64,000 bases of DNA, from positions 22,905,497 through 22,969,496 of the forward strand of contig CM055188.1 of NCBI GenBank assembly GCA_029224185.1, in the 5' to 3' direction. This document shows positions 24,550 to 36,577 of the stretch, piece by piece (the stretch's first letter is position 1; the number at the start of each line of letters is the position of its first letter). Made by a program: the position numbers and the translations under genes. The notes below the pieces were generated by a model. That model had not been told where the DNA came from and did not search any database. It saw only the letters and a program-made list of their open reading frames with translations. The stretch comes from Karalla daura (Eukaryota; Chordata; Actinopteri; Chaetodontiformes; Leiognathidae).

Positions 24550-25499
24550 ATGACATCCCTGTTTGCATTTTTGCATTGTTTTGGTCTTGGTGATTTTCCT
24601 CAGCTAATGCAGGGGTCAAAGAGTAGGGGTTGTCCACCTTATACACACTGTATTAGAACTGTTCTATCCAGTGTAATCCTCTTTCTGCACGATATGTGCA
24701 TTTTCAATAAAAATCACTTGGTTAAAACGTCACTTTTTTAATAAAAATAACTTGGACAACTGTTGTATTTATTGATTGATTCATTGACTGATGGTTGGTT
24801 GCTATGTGGGTGATTGCTTACTTAATTGATTTGTTCATCAAGTTCTGGTTGAATTCAATTTCTCAGCATAGTTAGATGCGTGATCATGTATGATTTTCAT
24901 TTGGCTGCTCTTTTTTCTGCACTCGCTTTTCTGTGGCCACATTTGACTTTTGGCAGTTACTTTTTTCATCTTGGAATCGGTAAGTGGCATTTCTCTGCAT
25001 TTTCAATCAAATCATCCTGTTTTGTACTAACCTCTCTCTGTCTTCTTCAGATACTCCTGCTCATGGAGCTATGAAGTTACATTTGCGCGTGTGCACGGCC
25101 TTCAGCACCAGCCACATGTTCTGTCACATTCATCTGACGGTTTTTCACTTGACTTTTCATTTCCTCAATGACATCCCTGTTTGCATTTTTGCATTGTTTT
25201 GGTCTTGGTTGTTTTCCTCAGCTAATGCAGGGGTCAAAGGGTAGGGGGTGTCCACCTTTATCACACTGTATTAGAACTGTTCTATCCAGTGTAATCCTCT
25301 TTCTGCACGATATGTGCATTTTCAATAAAAATCACTTGGTTAAAAAAAATCACTTTTTTAATAAAAATAACTTGGACAACTGTTGTATTTATTGATTGAT
25401 TCATTGACTGATGGTTGGTTGCTATGTGGGTGATTGCTTACTTGATTGATTTGTTCATCAAGTTCTGGTTGAATTTAATTTCTCAGCATATTTAGATGC

Positions 25500-28400
25500 G
25501 TGATCATGTATGATTTTCATTTGGCTGCTCTTTTTTCTGCACTCGCTTTTCTGTGGCCACATTTGACTTTTGGCAGTTACTTTTTTCATCTTGGAATCGG
25601 TAAGTGGCATTTCTCTGCATTTTCAATCAAATCATCCTGTTTTGTACTACCTCCTCTCTCTGTCTTCTTCAGATACTCCTGCTCATGGAGCTATGAAGTT
25701 ACATTTGCGCGTGTGCACGGCCTTCAGCACCAGCCACATGTTCTGTCACCTTCACCTGACGGTTTTTCACTTGACTTTTCATTTCCTCAATGACATCCCT
25801 GTTTGCATTTTTGCATTGTTTTGGTCTTGGTGATTTTCCTCAGCTAATGCAGGGGTCAAAGGGTAGGGGTTGTCCACCTTATACACACTGTATTAGAACT
25901 GTTCTATCCAGTGTAATCCTCTTTCTGCACGATATGTGCATTTTCAATAAAAATCACTTGGTTAAAACGTCACTTTTTTAATAAAAATAACTTGGACAAC
26001 TGTTGTATTTATTGATTGATTCATTGACTGATGGTTGGTTGCTATGTGGGTGATTGCTTACTTGATTGATTTGTTCATCAAGCTCCGGTTGAATTCAATT
26101 TCTCAGCATATTTAGATTCGTGATCATGTATGATTTTCATTTGGCTGCTCTTTTTTCTGCACTCGCTTTTCTGTGGCCACATTTGACTTTTGGCAGTTAC
26201 TTTTTTCATCTTGGAATCGGTAAGTGGCATTTCTCTGCATTTTCAATCAAATCATCCTGTTTTGTACTAACTCCTCTCTCTGTCTTCTTCAGATACTCCT
26301 GCTCATGGAGCTATGAAGTTACATTTGCGCGTGTGCACAGCCTTCAGCACCAGCGACATGTTCTGTCACCTTCACCTGACGGTTTTTCACTTGACTTTTC
26401 ATTTCCTCAATGACATCCCTGTTTGCATTTTTGCATTGTTTTGGTCTTGGTGATTTTCCTCAGCTAATGCAGGGGTCAAAGGGTAGGGGTTGTCCACCTT
26501 ATACACACTGTATTAGAACTGTTCTATCCAGTGTAATCCTCTTTCTGCACGATATGTGCATTTTCAATAAAAATCACTTGGTTAAAACGTCACTTTTTTA
26601 ATAAAAATAACTTGGACAACTGTTGTATTTATTGATTGATTCATTGACTGATGGTTGGTTGCTATGTGGGTGATTGCTTACTTAATTGATTTGTTCATCA
26701 AGTTCTGGTTGAATTCAATTTCTCAGCATAGTTAGATGCGTGATCATGTATGATTTTCATTTGGCTGCTCTTTTTTCTGCACTCGCTTTTCTGTGGCCAC
26801 ATTTGACTTTTGGCAGTTACTTTTTTCATCTTGGAATCGGTAAGTGGCATTTCTCTGCATTTTCAATCAAATCATCCTGTTTTGTACTAACTCCTCTCTC
26901 TGTCTTCTTCAGATACTCCTGCTCATGGAGCTATGAAGTTACATTTGCGCGTGTGCACGGCCTTCAGCCCCAGCCACATGTTCTGTCACCTTCACCTGAC
27001 GGTTTTTCACTTGACTTTTCATTTCCTCAATGACATCCCTGTTTGCATTTTTGCATTGTTTTGGTCTTGGTGATTTTCCTCAGCTAATGCAGGGGTCAAA
27101 GGGTAGGGGGTGTCCACCTTTATCACACTGTATTAGAACTGTTCTATCCAGTGTAATCCTCTTTCTGCACGATATGTGCATTTTCAATAAAAATCACTTG
27201 GTTCAAAAAAATCACTTTTTTAATAAAAATCACTTGGACAACTGTTGTATTTATTGATTGATTCATTGACTGATGGTTGGTTGCTATGTGGGTGATTGCT
27301 TACTTGATTGATTTGTTCATCAAGTTCTGGTTGAATTCAATTTCTCAGCATATTTAGTTGCGTGATCATGTATGATTTTCATTTGGCTGCTCTTTTTTCT
27401 GCACTCGCTTTTCTGTGGCCACATTTGACTTTTGGCAGTTACTTTTTTCATCTTGGAATCGGTAAGTGGCATTTCTCTGCATTTTCAATCAAATCATCCT
27501 GTTTTGTACTACCTCCTCTCTCTGTCTTCTTCAGATACTCCTGCTCATGGAGCTATGAAGTTACATTTGCGCGTGTGCACGGCCTTCAGCACCAGCCACA
27601 TGTTCTGTCACCTTCACCTGACGGTTTTTCACTTGACTTTTCATTTCCTCAATGACATCCCTGTTTGCATTTTTGCATTGTTTTGGTCTTGGTGATTTTC
27701 CTCAGCTAATGCAGGGGTCAAAGGGTAGGGGTTGTCCACCTTATACACACTGTATTAGAACTGTTCTATCCAGTGTAATCCTCTTTCTGCACGATATGTG
27801 CATTTTCAATAAAAATCACTTGGTTAAAACGTCACTTTTTTAATAAAAATAACTTGGACAACTGTTGTATTTATTGATTGATTCATTGACTGATGGTTGG
27901 TTGCTATGTGGGTGATTGCTTACTTGATTGATTTGTTCATCAAGCTCCGGTTGAATTCAATTTCTCAGCATATTTAGATTCGTGATCATGTATGATTTTC
28001 ATTTGGCTGCTCTTTTTTCTGCACTCGCTTTTCTGTGGCCACATTTGACTTTTGGCAGTTACTTTTTTCATCTTGGAATCGGTAAGTGGCATTTCTCTGC
28101 ATTTTCAATCAAATCATCCTGTTTTGTACTAACTCCTCTCTCTGTCTTCTTCAGATACTCCTGCTCATGGAGCTATGAAGTTACATTTGCGCGTGTGCAC
28201 AGCCTTCAGCACCAGCGACATGTTCTGTCACCTTCACCTGACGGTTTTTCACTTGACTTTTCATTTCCTCAATGACATCCCTGTTTGCATTTTTGCATTG
28301 TTTTGGTCTTGGTGATTTTCCTCAGCTAATGCAGGGGTCAAAGGGTAGGGGTTGTCCACCTTATACACACTGTATTAGAACTGTTCTATCCAGTGTAATC

Positions 28401-29221
28401 CTCTTTCTGCACGATATGTGCATTTTCAATAAAAATCACTTGGTTAAAACGTCACTTTTTTAATAAAAATAACTTGGACAACTGTTGTATTTATTGATTG
28501 ATTCATTGACTGATGGTTGGTTGCTATGTGGGTGATTGCTTACTTAATTGATTTGTTCATCAAGTTCTGGTTGAATTCAATTTCTCAGCATAGTTAGATG
28601 CGTGATCATGTATGATTTTCATTTGGCTGCTCTTTTTTCTGCACTCGCTTTTCTGTGGCCACATTTGACTTTTGGCAGTTACTTTTTTCATCTTGGAATC
28701 GGTAAGTGGCATTTCTCTGCATTTTCAATCAAATCATCCTGTTTTGTACTAACTCCTCTCTCTGTCTTCTTCAGATACTCCTGCTCATGGAGCTATGAAG
28801 TTACATTTGCGCGTGTGCACGGCCTTCAGCCCCAGCCACATGTTCTGTCACCTTCACCTGACGGTTTTTCACTTGACTTTTCATTTCCTCAATGACATCC
28901 CTGTTTGCATTTTTGCATTGTTTTGGTCTTGGTGATTTTCCTCAGCTAATGCAGGGGTCAAAGGGTAGGGGGTGTCCACCTTTATCACACTGTATTAGAA
29001 CTGTTCTATCCAGTGTAATCCTCTTTCTGCACGATATGTGCATTTTCAATAAAAATCACTTGGTTAAAACGTCACTTTTTTAATAAAAATCACTTGGACA
29101 ACTGTTGTATTTATTGATTGATTCATTGACTGATGGTTGGTTGCTATGTGGGTGATTGCTTACTTAATTGATTTGTTCATCAAGTTCTGGTTGAATTCAA
29201 TTTCTCAGCATAGTTAGATGC
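25500..29221 (+). repeat. Higher-order repeat: two 1862 bp trimers
   Basis: Three distinguishable units recur in order: one with 'gtactacctcc' (25645, 27505), one with 'accagcgacatg' (26350, 28212) and one with 'cttcagccccagcc' (26960, 28825). Matching frames start at 25500 and 27362, 26120 and 27982, and 26740 and 28602, each 1862 bp apart. A third copy of the same ordered trimer is on the far side of the retrotransposon at 40332-42192. Confidence 0.85.
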
Positions 29222-30192
29222 GTGATCATGTATGATTTTCATTTGGCTGCTCTTTTTTCTGCACTCGCTTTTCTGTGGCCACATTTGACTTTTGGCAGTT
29301 ACTTTTTTCATCTTGGAATCGGTAAGTGGCATTTCTCTGCATTTTCAATCAAATCATCCTGTTTTGTACTAACTCCTCTCTCTGTCTTCTTCAGATACTC
29401 CTGCTCATGGAGCTATGAAGTTACATTTGCGCGTGTGCACGGCCTTCAGCCCCAGCCACATGTTCTGTCACCTTCACCTGACGGTTTTTCACTTGACTTT
29501 TCATTTCCTCAATGACATCCCTGTTTGCATTTTTGCATTGTTTTGGTCTTGGTGATTTTCCTCAGCTAATGCAGGGGTCAAAGGGTAGGGGGTGTCCACC
29601 TTTATCACACTGTATTAGAACTGTTCTATCCAGTGTAATCCTCTTTCTGCACGATATGTGCATTTTCAATAAAAATCACTTGGTTAAAACGTCACTTTTT
29701 TAATAAAAATAACTTGGACAACTGTTGTATTTATTGATTGACTCATTGACTGACTTCTTGGTTGCTATGTGGGTGATTGCTTACTTGATTGGTTTGTTCA
29801 TCACTTTCTGGGTGAATTCAGTTTCTCAGCCTATTTAGATGCGTGATCATGTATGATTTTCACTTGGCTGCTCTTTTTTCTGCACTCGCTTTTCTGTGGC
29901 CACATTTGACTTTTGGCAGTTACTTTTTTCATCTTGGAATCGGTAAGTGGCATTTCTCTGCATTTTCAATCAAATCATCCTGTTTTGTACTAACTCTTCT
30001 CTCTGTCTTCTTCAGATACTCCTGCTCATGGAGCTATGAAGTTACATTTGCGCGTGTGCACAGCCTTCAGCACCAGCCACATGTTCTGTCACCTTCACCT
30101 GACGGTTTTTCACTTGACTTTTCATTTCCTCAATGACATACCTGTTTGCATTTTTGCATTGTTTTGGTCTTGGTAATTTTCCTCAGCTAATG

Positions 30193-30196
30193 CAGG
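30193..30196. other. Target-site duplication CAGG, left
   Basis: CAGG directly precedes the LTR and is repeated at 40062-40065. Intact units read 'aatgCAGGggtcaaag', so removing the element and one CAGG restores the unit. Confidence 0.9.
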
Positions 30197-30243
30197 TGTA
30201 ACCCTTTTGCAGTTTAGTATGCAGAGTACAGGTAAGTAAAAGA

Positions 30244-30294
30244 ATGTATAGAAATAGAAAATGTATAGAAATGGAAAATGTATAGAAATGGACC
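30244..30294. repeat. 17 bp minisatellite inside the LTR
   Basis: Three tandem 17-mers, 'atgtatagaaatagaaa' and two close variants. Also present in the other LTR at 38512-38562. Confidence 0.85.
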
Positions 30295-31665
30295 AGTATC
30301 AGAAGACCATGTTACCAAGAGCCCTAATAATAATAAACAAGGAAAACAACAATGAGAGAAGTTTTATATGGCTAATTATTATTAGTTAATACACAATAAA
30401 CATACGACATGGCATTTATAAGACAGATACAAAAAATAACAAAGCCGGCAAATAAACCCTTTTTCTTTTCAAATATATATCGTTGGGGCCCGTGTTTCTT
30501 CTGATCTGTGTATCAAGTGTGTTGTTTCCGTTTTTTCCTACCACACTGTCCGTGAGGAAAGGTGGATGAATTCTTCAACAACTGAGCTCAATCTCCGTGG
30601 TTTCACTGTAGCTCGCCACCCAGCTCACGCTGGGATTCTTAGGATCTTGGGATCTGGACTAGCTGTGGAACCTCACTCCATCCCAACTGGAAGCTCCCCG
30701 CTGGATGATGAAGTGTGGCTGGGATCTCATTCAAAATCACAGAACAAGAAAGAAGAAACAAAAAGAAAGAGAGAAAAAAAAAAAAAAAAAAACCTGACCT
30801 ACAAAGAGGTCAAAGGAGATCCAAATTATCACAAATCCATAACACTCCTTTGCATTATGTTGATCAAATTAGACTTCCGTACATTTACAGTTACATTAAC
30901 AACAAATTATACATCTTACAGGACATACAAGTATTACATTCAATCCAGTGAAACTTATGGCAATTTAAAGGCATTAGAGCTAAATGTGCTTAATCGTCTC
31001 CCTCAGCACCGGTAACCATGAGAAACTGCACTAAACATTTACCTCTTTAATCACCACAAGCACACAGTCTCACACAACAGTCTCATCTTCTCAACTTATT
31101 TAGTCAACAATAGTTTAGAAAAATATCCCTGACACTAAATGAACTAAGTGGATATTGATACTAGTGCATCAAGTAACTGAATGTTCACTCACCGAGTGAT
31201 CAGCTAGATACGCGTTTTTCCAGCGCGAACCCTCGCTAGATCGGTGTGAAAACCATCCGGTCTCACAGTGCTTCAAAAATCTAAACATCAACAATACATC
31301 TATTAACCAACGTTTAACATCAGAAAGAATGAATAGAACTCCGTCCAAAACCTTATTTTTACAACTTACCAATGGATCATAGAAGATTATATCATATTGA
31401 TCAGACACACCCGGAGTCACAATCGCGCACATTGCCGTTCTCCCGGAAAAGGAAACGGGGCGTGGCTACCGGACCTGATCACCTGACTCATAGGGTCTCC
31501 CTGATTGGCTAACCCTGAAATCATGGAAGTCACTCTATGCTGCCCTCTGCAGCAACTCCTCCTCTCTCTTTTTCTTTCCTTTCCACTATTACTTCCTTTG
31601 GTACACAAAATAAAAGTACAAATATATAAAATTTAAACAAAATACTATCCGCATTTAGAAATGTT

Positions 31666-31686
31666 AAGCCTTTCTTAGAAAGGCTT
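31666..31686. other. Short perfect hairpin in the LTR
   Basis: AAGCCTTT and AAAGGCTT enclose a 5 nt loop, forming an 8 bp stem about 110 bp from the outer end of transcription-side U3. The other LTR has it at 39933-39953. Role unknown. Confidence 0.5.
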
Positions 31687-31794
31687 TTCCTAATAAACTG
31701 CTTTACCTATTACCAGAATTTTAAAGAAAAAAAATTCTATTTTTATCTCTTTTTCCTTTTTGTATTCAATATCATCCCTATAACCTAGGTTACA

Positions 31795-31807
31795 CCCTCC
31801 CTTCCTG
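31795..31807 (-). promoter_or_regulatory. Polypurine tract
   Basis: On the minus strand AGGAAGGGAGGG lies directly before the TG of the 3' LTR, 32 bp after the pol stop. It is the expected primer for plus-strand DNA synthesis. Confidence 0.85.
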
Positions 31808-31838
31808 AATTTATGTACGTCCCTGTACATGGTAGCAG

Positions 31839-34800
31839 TCAGATATAGTTAATCTGAACGGGCAGGTCAGGGGGGTATACAGGGTTCTTCTCTTCATTCA
31901 AAACATCGGCCAGTGCTGTGGTTAGTCCATGAAAGAATGATTTAACCACTGTGACCAAGGGATTTCCAAGTTCAGCATATTCAAGTCGTTTTGTCGGCTG
32001 TCTTGTCCTCTCTGATCTCCTGACAGAGGTGGCCATCTGTGTTTCTTCCTCAGTTTCCTCTTTACTCTCTGTTTCTGTTACATTTACATCATTCTCCCCT
32101 TCCTCTTCAGTTTCTCCATTCCCATTTATCTCCTCTCTACTCCTGGACACAGAAAGCAACGGAAACTGTTCATTGTGGACATTACATGGCTGAATGTCAT
32201 TATCGGGTAAGTTCCCTTCTCCTACAGGACCTTCATGTCCAGGTAAGTCACTTCCAGTCTGGTGTGTTTCTTGTATGTGTTCAGGGGGCTCGACTTGATC
32301 GGGTTGGTTCTGCTGGGATAGCTCATCTCTGTCCTCAGTAGGGAGCTTGGATGCCGGAGAATCAGAGAGAACTGGAGCAGATGACACGTCCAAATCATTT
32401 GGCTGCCTGATAGCACATGGAGGATTCCTCAACACGTACGTCTCATGGACTTCAAGACTTGGTTCTTGGAAGGGGGAAAACATCTGAATAGTTTCAAATT
32501 CAGAATCCGAGCTTTCCTTCTCTACCTCACTGTCAGTGGTAGGACATTGTCTCGTCCTACGTCTTTGGACCAGGGGTGGGTTGACCTGTTCGCTGGTCAG
32601 ACTTGCAGACAGAAAACCACAAGGGAGAAGCAGGTCACGATGTAGGGTGCGCACTGGCCCATCTTTGCCCTCAGGTTTCACTACATAAACAGGCATATCA
32701 CCCGCTTTCCTGAGAACAATGTAAACATCGTCCTCCCACTTGTTTGCTAGTTTATGTTTTCCACGCACTTTGACATTTCGAACAAGGACCCTATCACCCA
32801 CTTCCAAAGATGACTCTACAACTTGTCTGTCAAACCGGGTCTTATTTCGATCTGCACTTTTCTGTGCATTAGAGGTGGCTATCCTATAGCTCTGCTCCAG
32901 GCGGCATTTGAGGTCTTTGATGTACTGGGAATGAGAGATCTCACCCGTGTTGGCGGGCAGCCCAAAGGCTAAATCAATGGGGAGCCTGGGTTGTCTCCCA
33001 AACATCAGTTCGTACGGGGAGAATCCAGTTGTATCGTTTTTGGTGCAATTATAGGCATGCACAAGTGGTTTCACAAAATCTTTCCAATGCAGTTTGTCAG
33101 GTTGACTCAATGTCCCGAGCATTTGGAGGAGAGTCCGATTGAACCTCTCAACTGGATTTCCTCTGGGATGGTATGGGGTAGTATGCACTTTTTTAATCCC
33201 AGCCATCTCACATAGTTCTCTGATGGTGTGTGACTCAAAGTCTGGGCCCTGGTCGCTGAGCAGTCTCTCTGGGAAACCATAATGCACGATGAAGTTATCC
33301 CAAAGGCATTTTGCAACCGTACGGGCTCGCTGGTTTGGAGTTGGTATGGCTAGAGCATACTTAGTGAAATGATCGGTGATGACCAATACATCCTTTGTGT
33401 TGGATCGATCTGGCTCCAATGATAAAAAGTCAATACACAAAAGTTCCAAGGGCCGATATGTCTTTATGTTGACCAATGGAGCGGCCTTCTCAGGAAGAGT
33501 TTTACGGCGGACACATCGCTCACAGGTCTTGATCAGTTTTTCAACAGCCAGGTACATTTTTGGCCAGTAGAATCTGGCTCTTAGTAGATCGACTGTCCGT
33601 TCGACTCCTAAATGACCCATGTCATTGTGGAGACTCTGCAGGACTGTTGCTCTTAACTCCTCAGGGAGCACCAACTGATATGTGATATCAGGTCCGTCTT
33701 GCCGCTGTCGATAGAGGACTCCATTCCTCAAGTGCAACCTATTGAGCTCACGCAGTAGCAAAGGAAGCTCAGGCAGCTCTGCTTTTAGGGTCGGGGGCGG
33801 AGTTTTACCAGTCTCCATTTGAATTATCACTTCATTAACTGCAGGATCTAACCTCTGCTTCTCCCTTAATTCCTCTTCAGAAAATGATGGCACAAATGGA
33901 AACCCCTCCACCTGCTCCTCCTGAAAGCAGTCTGGAATGGCTGTGGGCTGATGAGAAAGAGACTCAACAAGGGTGAACCCAGGGCTGGAGCTTTCAGCCT
34001 GGCCCCTCCCTACACAGCTGACCAAATGTCGCTCACAGATAGCCTGAATGACCTCCTGAGGAACAGTGTGGGGTGTTTCAACATCACTCAGATGACACAA
34101 AGTGAATTGACGGATCCTCTCACTCTCTTTTAGTGATGCGGGGTCATCTTCTGGTGGGCCATGAGAACGGCGAGATAAGGCATCGGCATCCAAGTTTTGC
34201 TTTCCAGCCCGGTACTGAAGCCGGAAGGAAAAGGTCGACAAGCTGGACAGCCAACGATACCCTGTAGCGTCTAGCTTGGCTGAGGTTAAAAGATACGTTA
34301 ACGGATTACTATCTGTGACCACTGTGAATTCTGTGCCATATAAGTAATCCGAAAATTTTTCCGTAACTGCCCACTTCAGGGCCAGAAACTCAAGTTTATG
34401 GGCAGGGTACTTCATTTCACTCTTTGAGAGCCCTCTGCTAGCAAATGCTATAACTCTCGGATGGCCATCCTGAACTTGGTACAGCGCAGCCCCTAAACCA
34501 ATGGTGCTGGCATCTGTATGCAGAATGTATGGAAGCTGAGGGTCTGCAAAGCCCAAAACTGGAGCTGACGTCAACTTCTGAATTATCAGGTCGAATGCTT
34601 CCTGACACTGAGATGTCCATCTTTGATGAAAAGGCTCTTTTGGGTTATAGTACTCTCGGTCTGTGACTTTCTTTGATTTCCTGTTTCCCTTCCTCAGGGG
34701 TGGATAACCAGAGGTTAATTCTGTTAGGGGCTTGACAACCTGAGAATACCCCTGAATAAACCTTCTGTAATACCCTGTGAAGCCTAAAAAAGACTGAAGT

Positions 34801-36554
34801 TCCTTAAGTTTGGTGGGGATTGGCCACGTTGTCAGGGCCTTTACCTTCTCTGGGTCTGTTTCTACACCTCTTTCAGAAACTACATGCCCGAGATATCTTA
34901 CCGAGGTCTGAAAAAATTTACACTTCCCCGGCGCCAACTTCAATCCGTATTCCTTCAGTCGTTGCAAAACACGTTTCAGGCGTTGCTCGTGCTCCTCCAA
35001 GGAAGATGAAAAGATGATCAGGTCATCAATGAACACTAACACCTCTTTAAGGTTCATCTCTCCCACGCACTTCTCCATCAATCGTTGAAATGTTGACGGC
35101 GCGTTTGTTATACCCTGGGGCATCCTGTTAAACTCCCAAAATCCTAACGGGCACACAAATGCTGTCTTTTGCTTATCTGCTTCTTCCATTTCGATCTGAT
35201 AATAGCCTGACTTGAGGTCCAGAACTGAGAACCACTTCGATCCAGCCAGGGCAGAGAAGGCTTCCTCAAGCTTTGGGAGAGCATAAGCATCCTTAATTGT
35301 CTGAACGTTCAACTTCCTGAAGTCTACACAAAGACGAACTGAACCATCCTTCTTTCTGACAACAACAATAGGAGATGCGAATGGAGACTCAGACTCTCGA
35401 ATAACTCCTGAATCAAGGAGCTCCTGAAGGTGTTTTCTCACTGCATCCACATCATGAGGGTGTATTGGACGCGGTCTGAACTTGAAAGGTGTTTCATCAT
35501 TAAGCCTGATATGGTGTTTGACCTTGTCTGTGTGTCCAAAATCCAGGTCATGATGGGAAAAGACGTCTGGCATAGAATTTAACATGTTTGTTACCCGTTC
35601 CCTCCACTCAGGGGGTAAAGGTGAGTCTCCAAAATCAAAACTCAGTTTTGTCGTTTGAGGGGACTCAGTTCGCACATCAGGAGGGATTGATTTCTCCATT
35701 AATTGTTCTTTGTGTAACACCCTCACAATGGCATTAACATCTGCCAATATTGTCTTGGGTGGAATTGTAATATCATGTTCCGTTCCATTTTTCAGCACAA
35801 CCGGCAGGTGACAAGGTGATTTTGTTGGTAAGCTGACCAAGCTAGTCGTGACCAGTAGGCCGCTGGGTAAACAAGAGGCTGATGGCTGTTCAATGATGAC
35901 ATGCTTATCAGAATGAGCACTAGAAACGTTAACCATGCCTTCTAGAACCACTGTTCGTCCTGCTGGAACCACTTCGGTGGTCTTTCCAACCAACTTGACC
36001 CAGCCCAGATTACCTATGGTAGAACTGTTCATACGCAGCTGCAAGATCTTAAGGACAGCTCTATAGCCATAAGGCAATGGCTGAAAGGAAGAGAGATTCG
36101 GATCATTTTGCACGGCAGCATACAAGGCATCTAAAGTATTTGTGCCAATAAGCACCTGTTCATGAACTGCAGATCGGAGATGGGGAATAACTAATGCTAA
36201 AGTATGGACTTCAATGTCAGCCCCTACGAAGTCTTTAGAAAATGTAAGAGAGAGTTCAATGTATCCTAAGTAGGGAACTATTTGGCCGTTTGCACCCTCC
36301 ACTTCAAGAAGATCGCCTAAAGGATGAATGGTCAGATCTGAAAGGTGCTGCTCATGAAAAGACTGGGGCACAGTGGTAACCTGCGAACCTGTATCTAAAA
36401 GACAACTAATGTCTTTTCCCGCGATATTTACCTGAGCAGTGGTTTTAGTTCCCACGAGGCCATGAGGAAGTGTATTGGGCTTCCTCTTAGTTGGAGCTCT
36501 CTTCCAGGAAGTTTTCTCAGAGGTGGGACTAGATTTATCAGGTGTCACTCCCAT
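31839..36554 (-). CDS. Pol polyprotein: protease, RT, RNase H, integrase (1571 aa)
   Basis: Carries the enzymes for reverse transcription and integration. In order, by residue from the Met at 36554: aspartic protease with LLDTGSQ (D54); reverse transcriptase about 355-560 with LDL (D446) and FIDD (508-511) in place of YxDD; RNase H about 670-795 with D681, E722, D748 and D789/D791; integrase zinc finger H976, H981, C1011, C1014; integrase core D1042, D1101, E1136, so the last two are 34 residues apart; an SH3-like C-terminal part with LEVGDRVLVRN (about 1250-1260) and LHRDLLLPC (about 1304-1312). A 250-residue acidic tail follows, containing RRSERTRQPTKRLEY. All catalytic residues are present and no stop interrupts. 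Translation probably comes by -1 frameshifting from gag, so the Met at 36554 need not be used; it lies 27 nt after the slip point. No chromodomain or env was seen. Confidence 0.95.
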   Translation of the reverse strand: MGVTPDKSSPTSEKTSWKRAPTKRKPNTLPHGLVGTKTTAQVNIAGKDISCLLDTGSQVTTVPQSFHEQHLSDLTIHPLGDLLEVEGANGQIVPYLGYIELSLTFSKDFVGADIEVHTLALVIPHLRSAVHEQVLIGTNTLDALYAAVQNDPNLSSFQPLPYGYRAVLKILQLRMNSSTIGNLGWVKLVGKTTEVVPAGRTVVLEGMVNVSSAHSDKHVIIEQPSASCLPSGLLVTTSLVSLPTKSPCHLPVVLKNGTEHDITIPPKTILADVNAIVRVLHKEQLMEKSIPPDVRTESPQTTKLSFDFGDSPLPPEWRERVTNMLNSMPDVFSHHDLDFGHTDKVKHHIRLNDETPFKFRPRPIHPHDVDAVRKHLQELLDSGVIRESESPFASPIVVVRKKDGSVRLCVDFRKLNVQTIKDAYALPKLEEAFSALAGSKWFSVLDLKSGYYQIEMEEADKQKTAFVCPLGFWEFNRMPQGITNAPSTFQRLMEKCVGEMNLKEVLVFIDDLIIFSSSLEEHEQRLKRVLQRLKEYGLKLAPGKCKFFQTSVRYLGHVVSERGVETDPEKVKALTTWPIPTKLKELQSFLGFTGYYRRFIQGYSQVVKPLTELTSGYPPLRKGNRKSKKVTDREYYNPKEPFHQRWTSQCQEAFDLIIQKLTSAPVLGFADPQLPYILHTDASTIGLGAALYQVQDGHPRVIAFASRGLSKSEMKYPAHKLEFLALKWAVTEKFSDYLYGTEFTVVTDSNPLTYLLTSAKLDATGYRWLSSLSTFSFRLQYRAGKQNLDADALSRRSHGPPEDDPASLKESERIRQFTLCHLSDVETPHTVPQEVIQAICERHLVSCVGRGQAESSSPGFTLVESLSHQPTAIPDCFQEEQVEGFPFVPSFSEEELREKQRLDPAVNEVIIQMETGKTPPPTLKAELPELPLLLRELNRLHLRNGVLYRQRQDGPDITYQLVLPEELRATVLQSLHNDMGHLGVERTVDLLRARFYWPKMYLAVEKLIKTCERCVRRKTLPEKAAPLVNIKTYRPLELLCIDFLSLEPDRSNTKDVLVITDHFTKYALAIPTPNQRARTVAKCLWDNFIVHYGFPERLLSDQGPDFESHTIRELCEMAGIKKVHTTPYHPRGNPVERFNRTLLQMLGTLSQPDKLHWKDFVKPLVHAYNCTKNDTTGFSPYELMFGRQPRLPIDLAFGLPANTGEISHSQYIKDLKCRLEQSYRIATSNAQKSADRNKTRFDRQVVESSLEVGDRVLVRNVKVRGKHKLANKWEDDVYIVLRKAGDMPVYVVKPEGKDGPVRTLHRDLLLPCGFLSASLTSEQVNPPLVQRRRTRQCPTTDSEVEKESSDSEFETIQMFSPFQEPSLEVHETYVLRNPPCAIRQPNDLDVSSAPVLSDSPASKLPTEDRDELSQQNQPDQVEPPEHIQETHQTGSDLPGHEGPVGEGNLPDNDIQPCNVHNEQFPLLSVSRSREEINGNGETEEEGENDVNVTETESKEETEEETQMATSVRRSERTRQPTKRLEYAELGNPLVTVVKSFFHGLTTALADVLNEEKNPVYPPDLPVQINYI

Positions 36555-36577
36555 ATGTCCCTCTATGGAAGTAGATA

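Larger units (their letters stand above)
20189..30196 (+). repeat. Macrosatellite block B, left part, 620-622 bp unit
   Basis: Seventeen anchor copies lie at about 20200, 20821, 21442, 22064, 22685, 23307, 23928, 24550, 25168, 25790, 26410, 27030, 27652, 28272, 28892, 29512 and 30133. This subfamily is recognised by 'ggttaaaacgtcac', 'aataacttggacaactg' and 'ctcttttttctgcactcgc'. Some units instead have a 12 bp longer tract, read as 'ggttcaaaaaaatcac'. The first unit is preceded by a decayed partial copy (see 19480-20188). The block stops at the left end of the LTR retrotransposon, which has split the last unit. Confidence 0.97.
30197..31794 (-). repeat. 3' LTR (1598 bp)
   Basis: Identical to the other LTR as far as I can compare, apart from one extra base in the A-run at 30774-30792 (19 A). 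It is followed on the plus strand by the reverse complement of the polypurine tract. Confidence 0.95.

Noticed and set aside
30566..31015. 149-codon plus-strand frame in the LTR
   Set aside because: It crosses the poly(A) run, is split differently in the other LTR (one A fewer), and shows no family.
31795..31838. env gene after pol
   Set aside because: Only 44 bp separate the pol stop from the LTR, so there is no room for an envelope gene.
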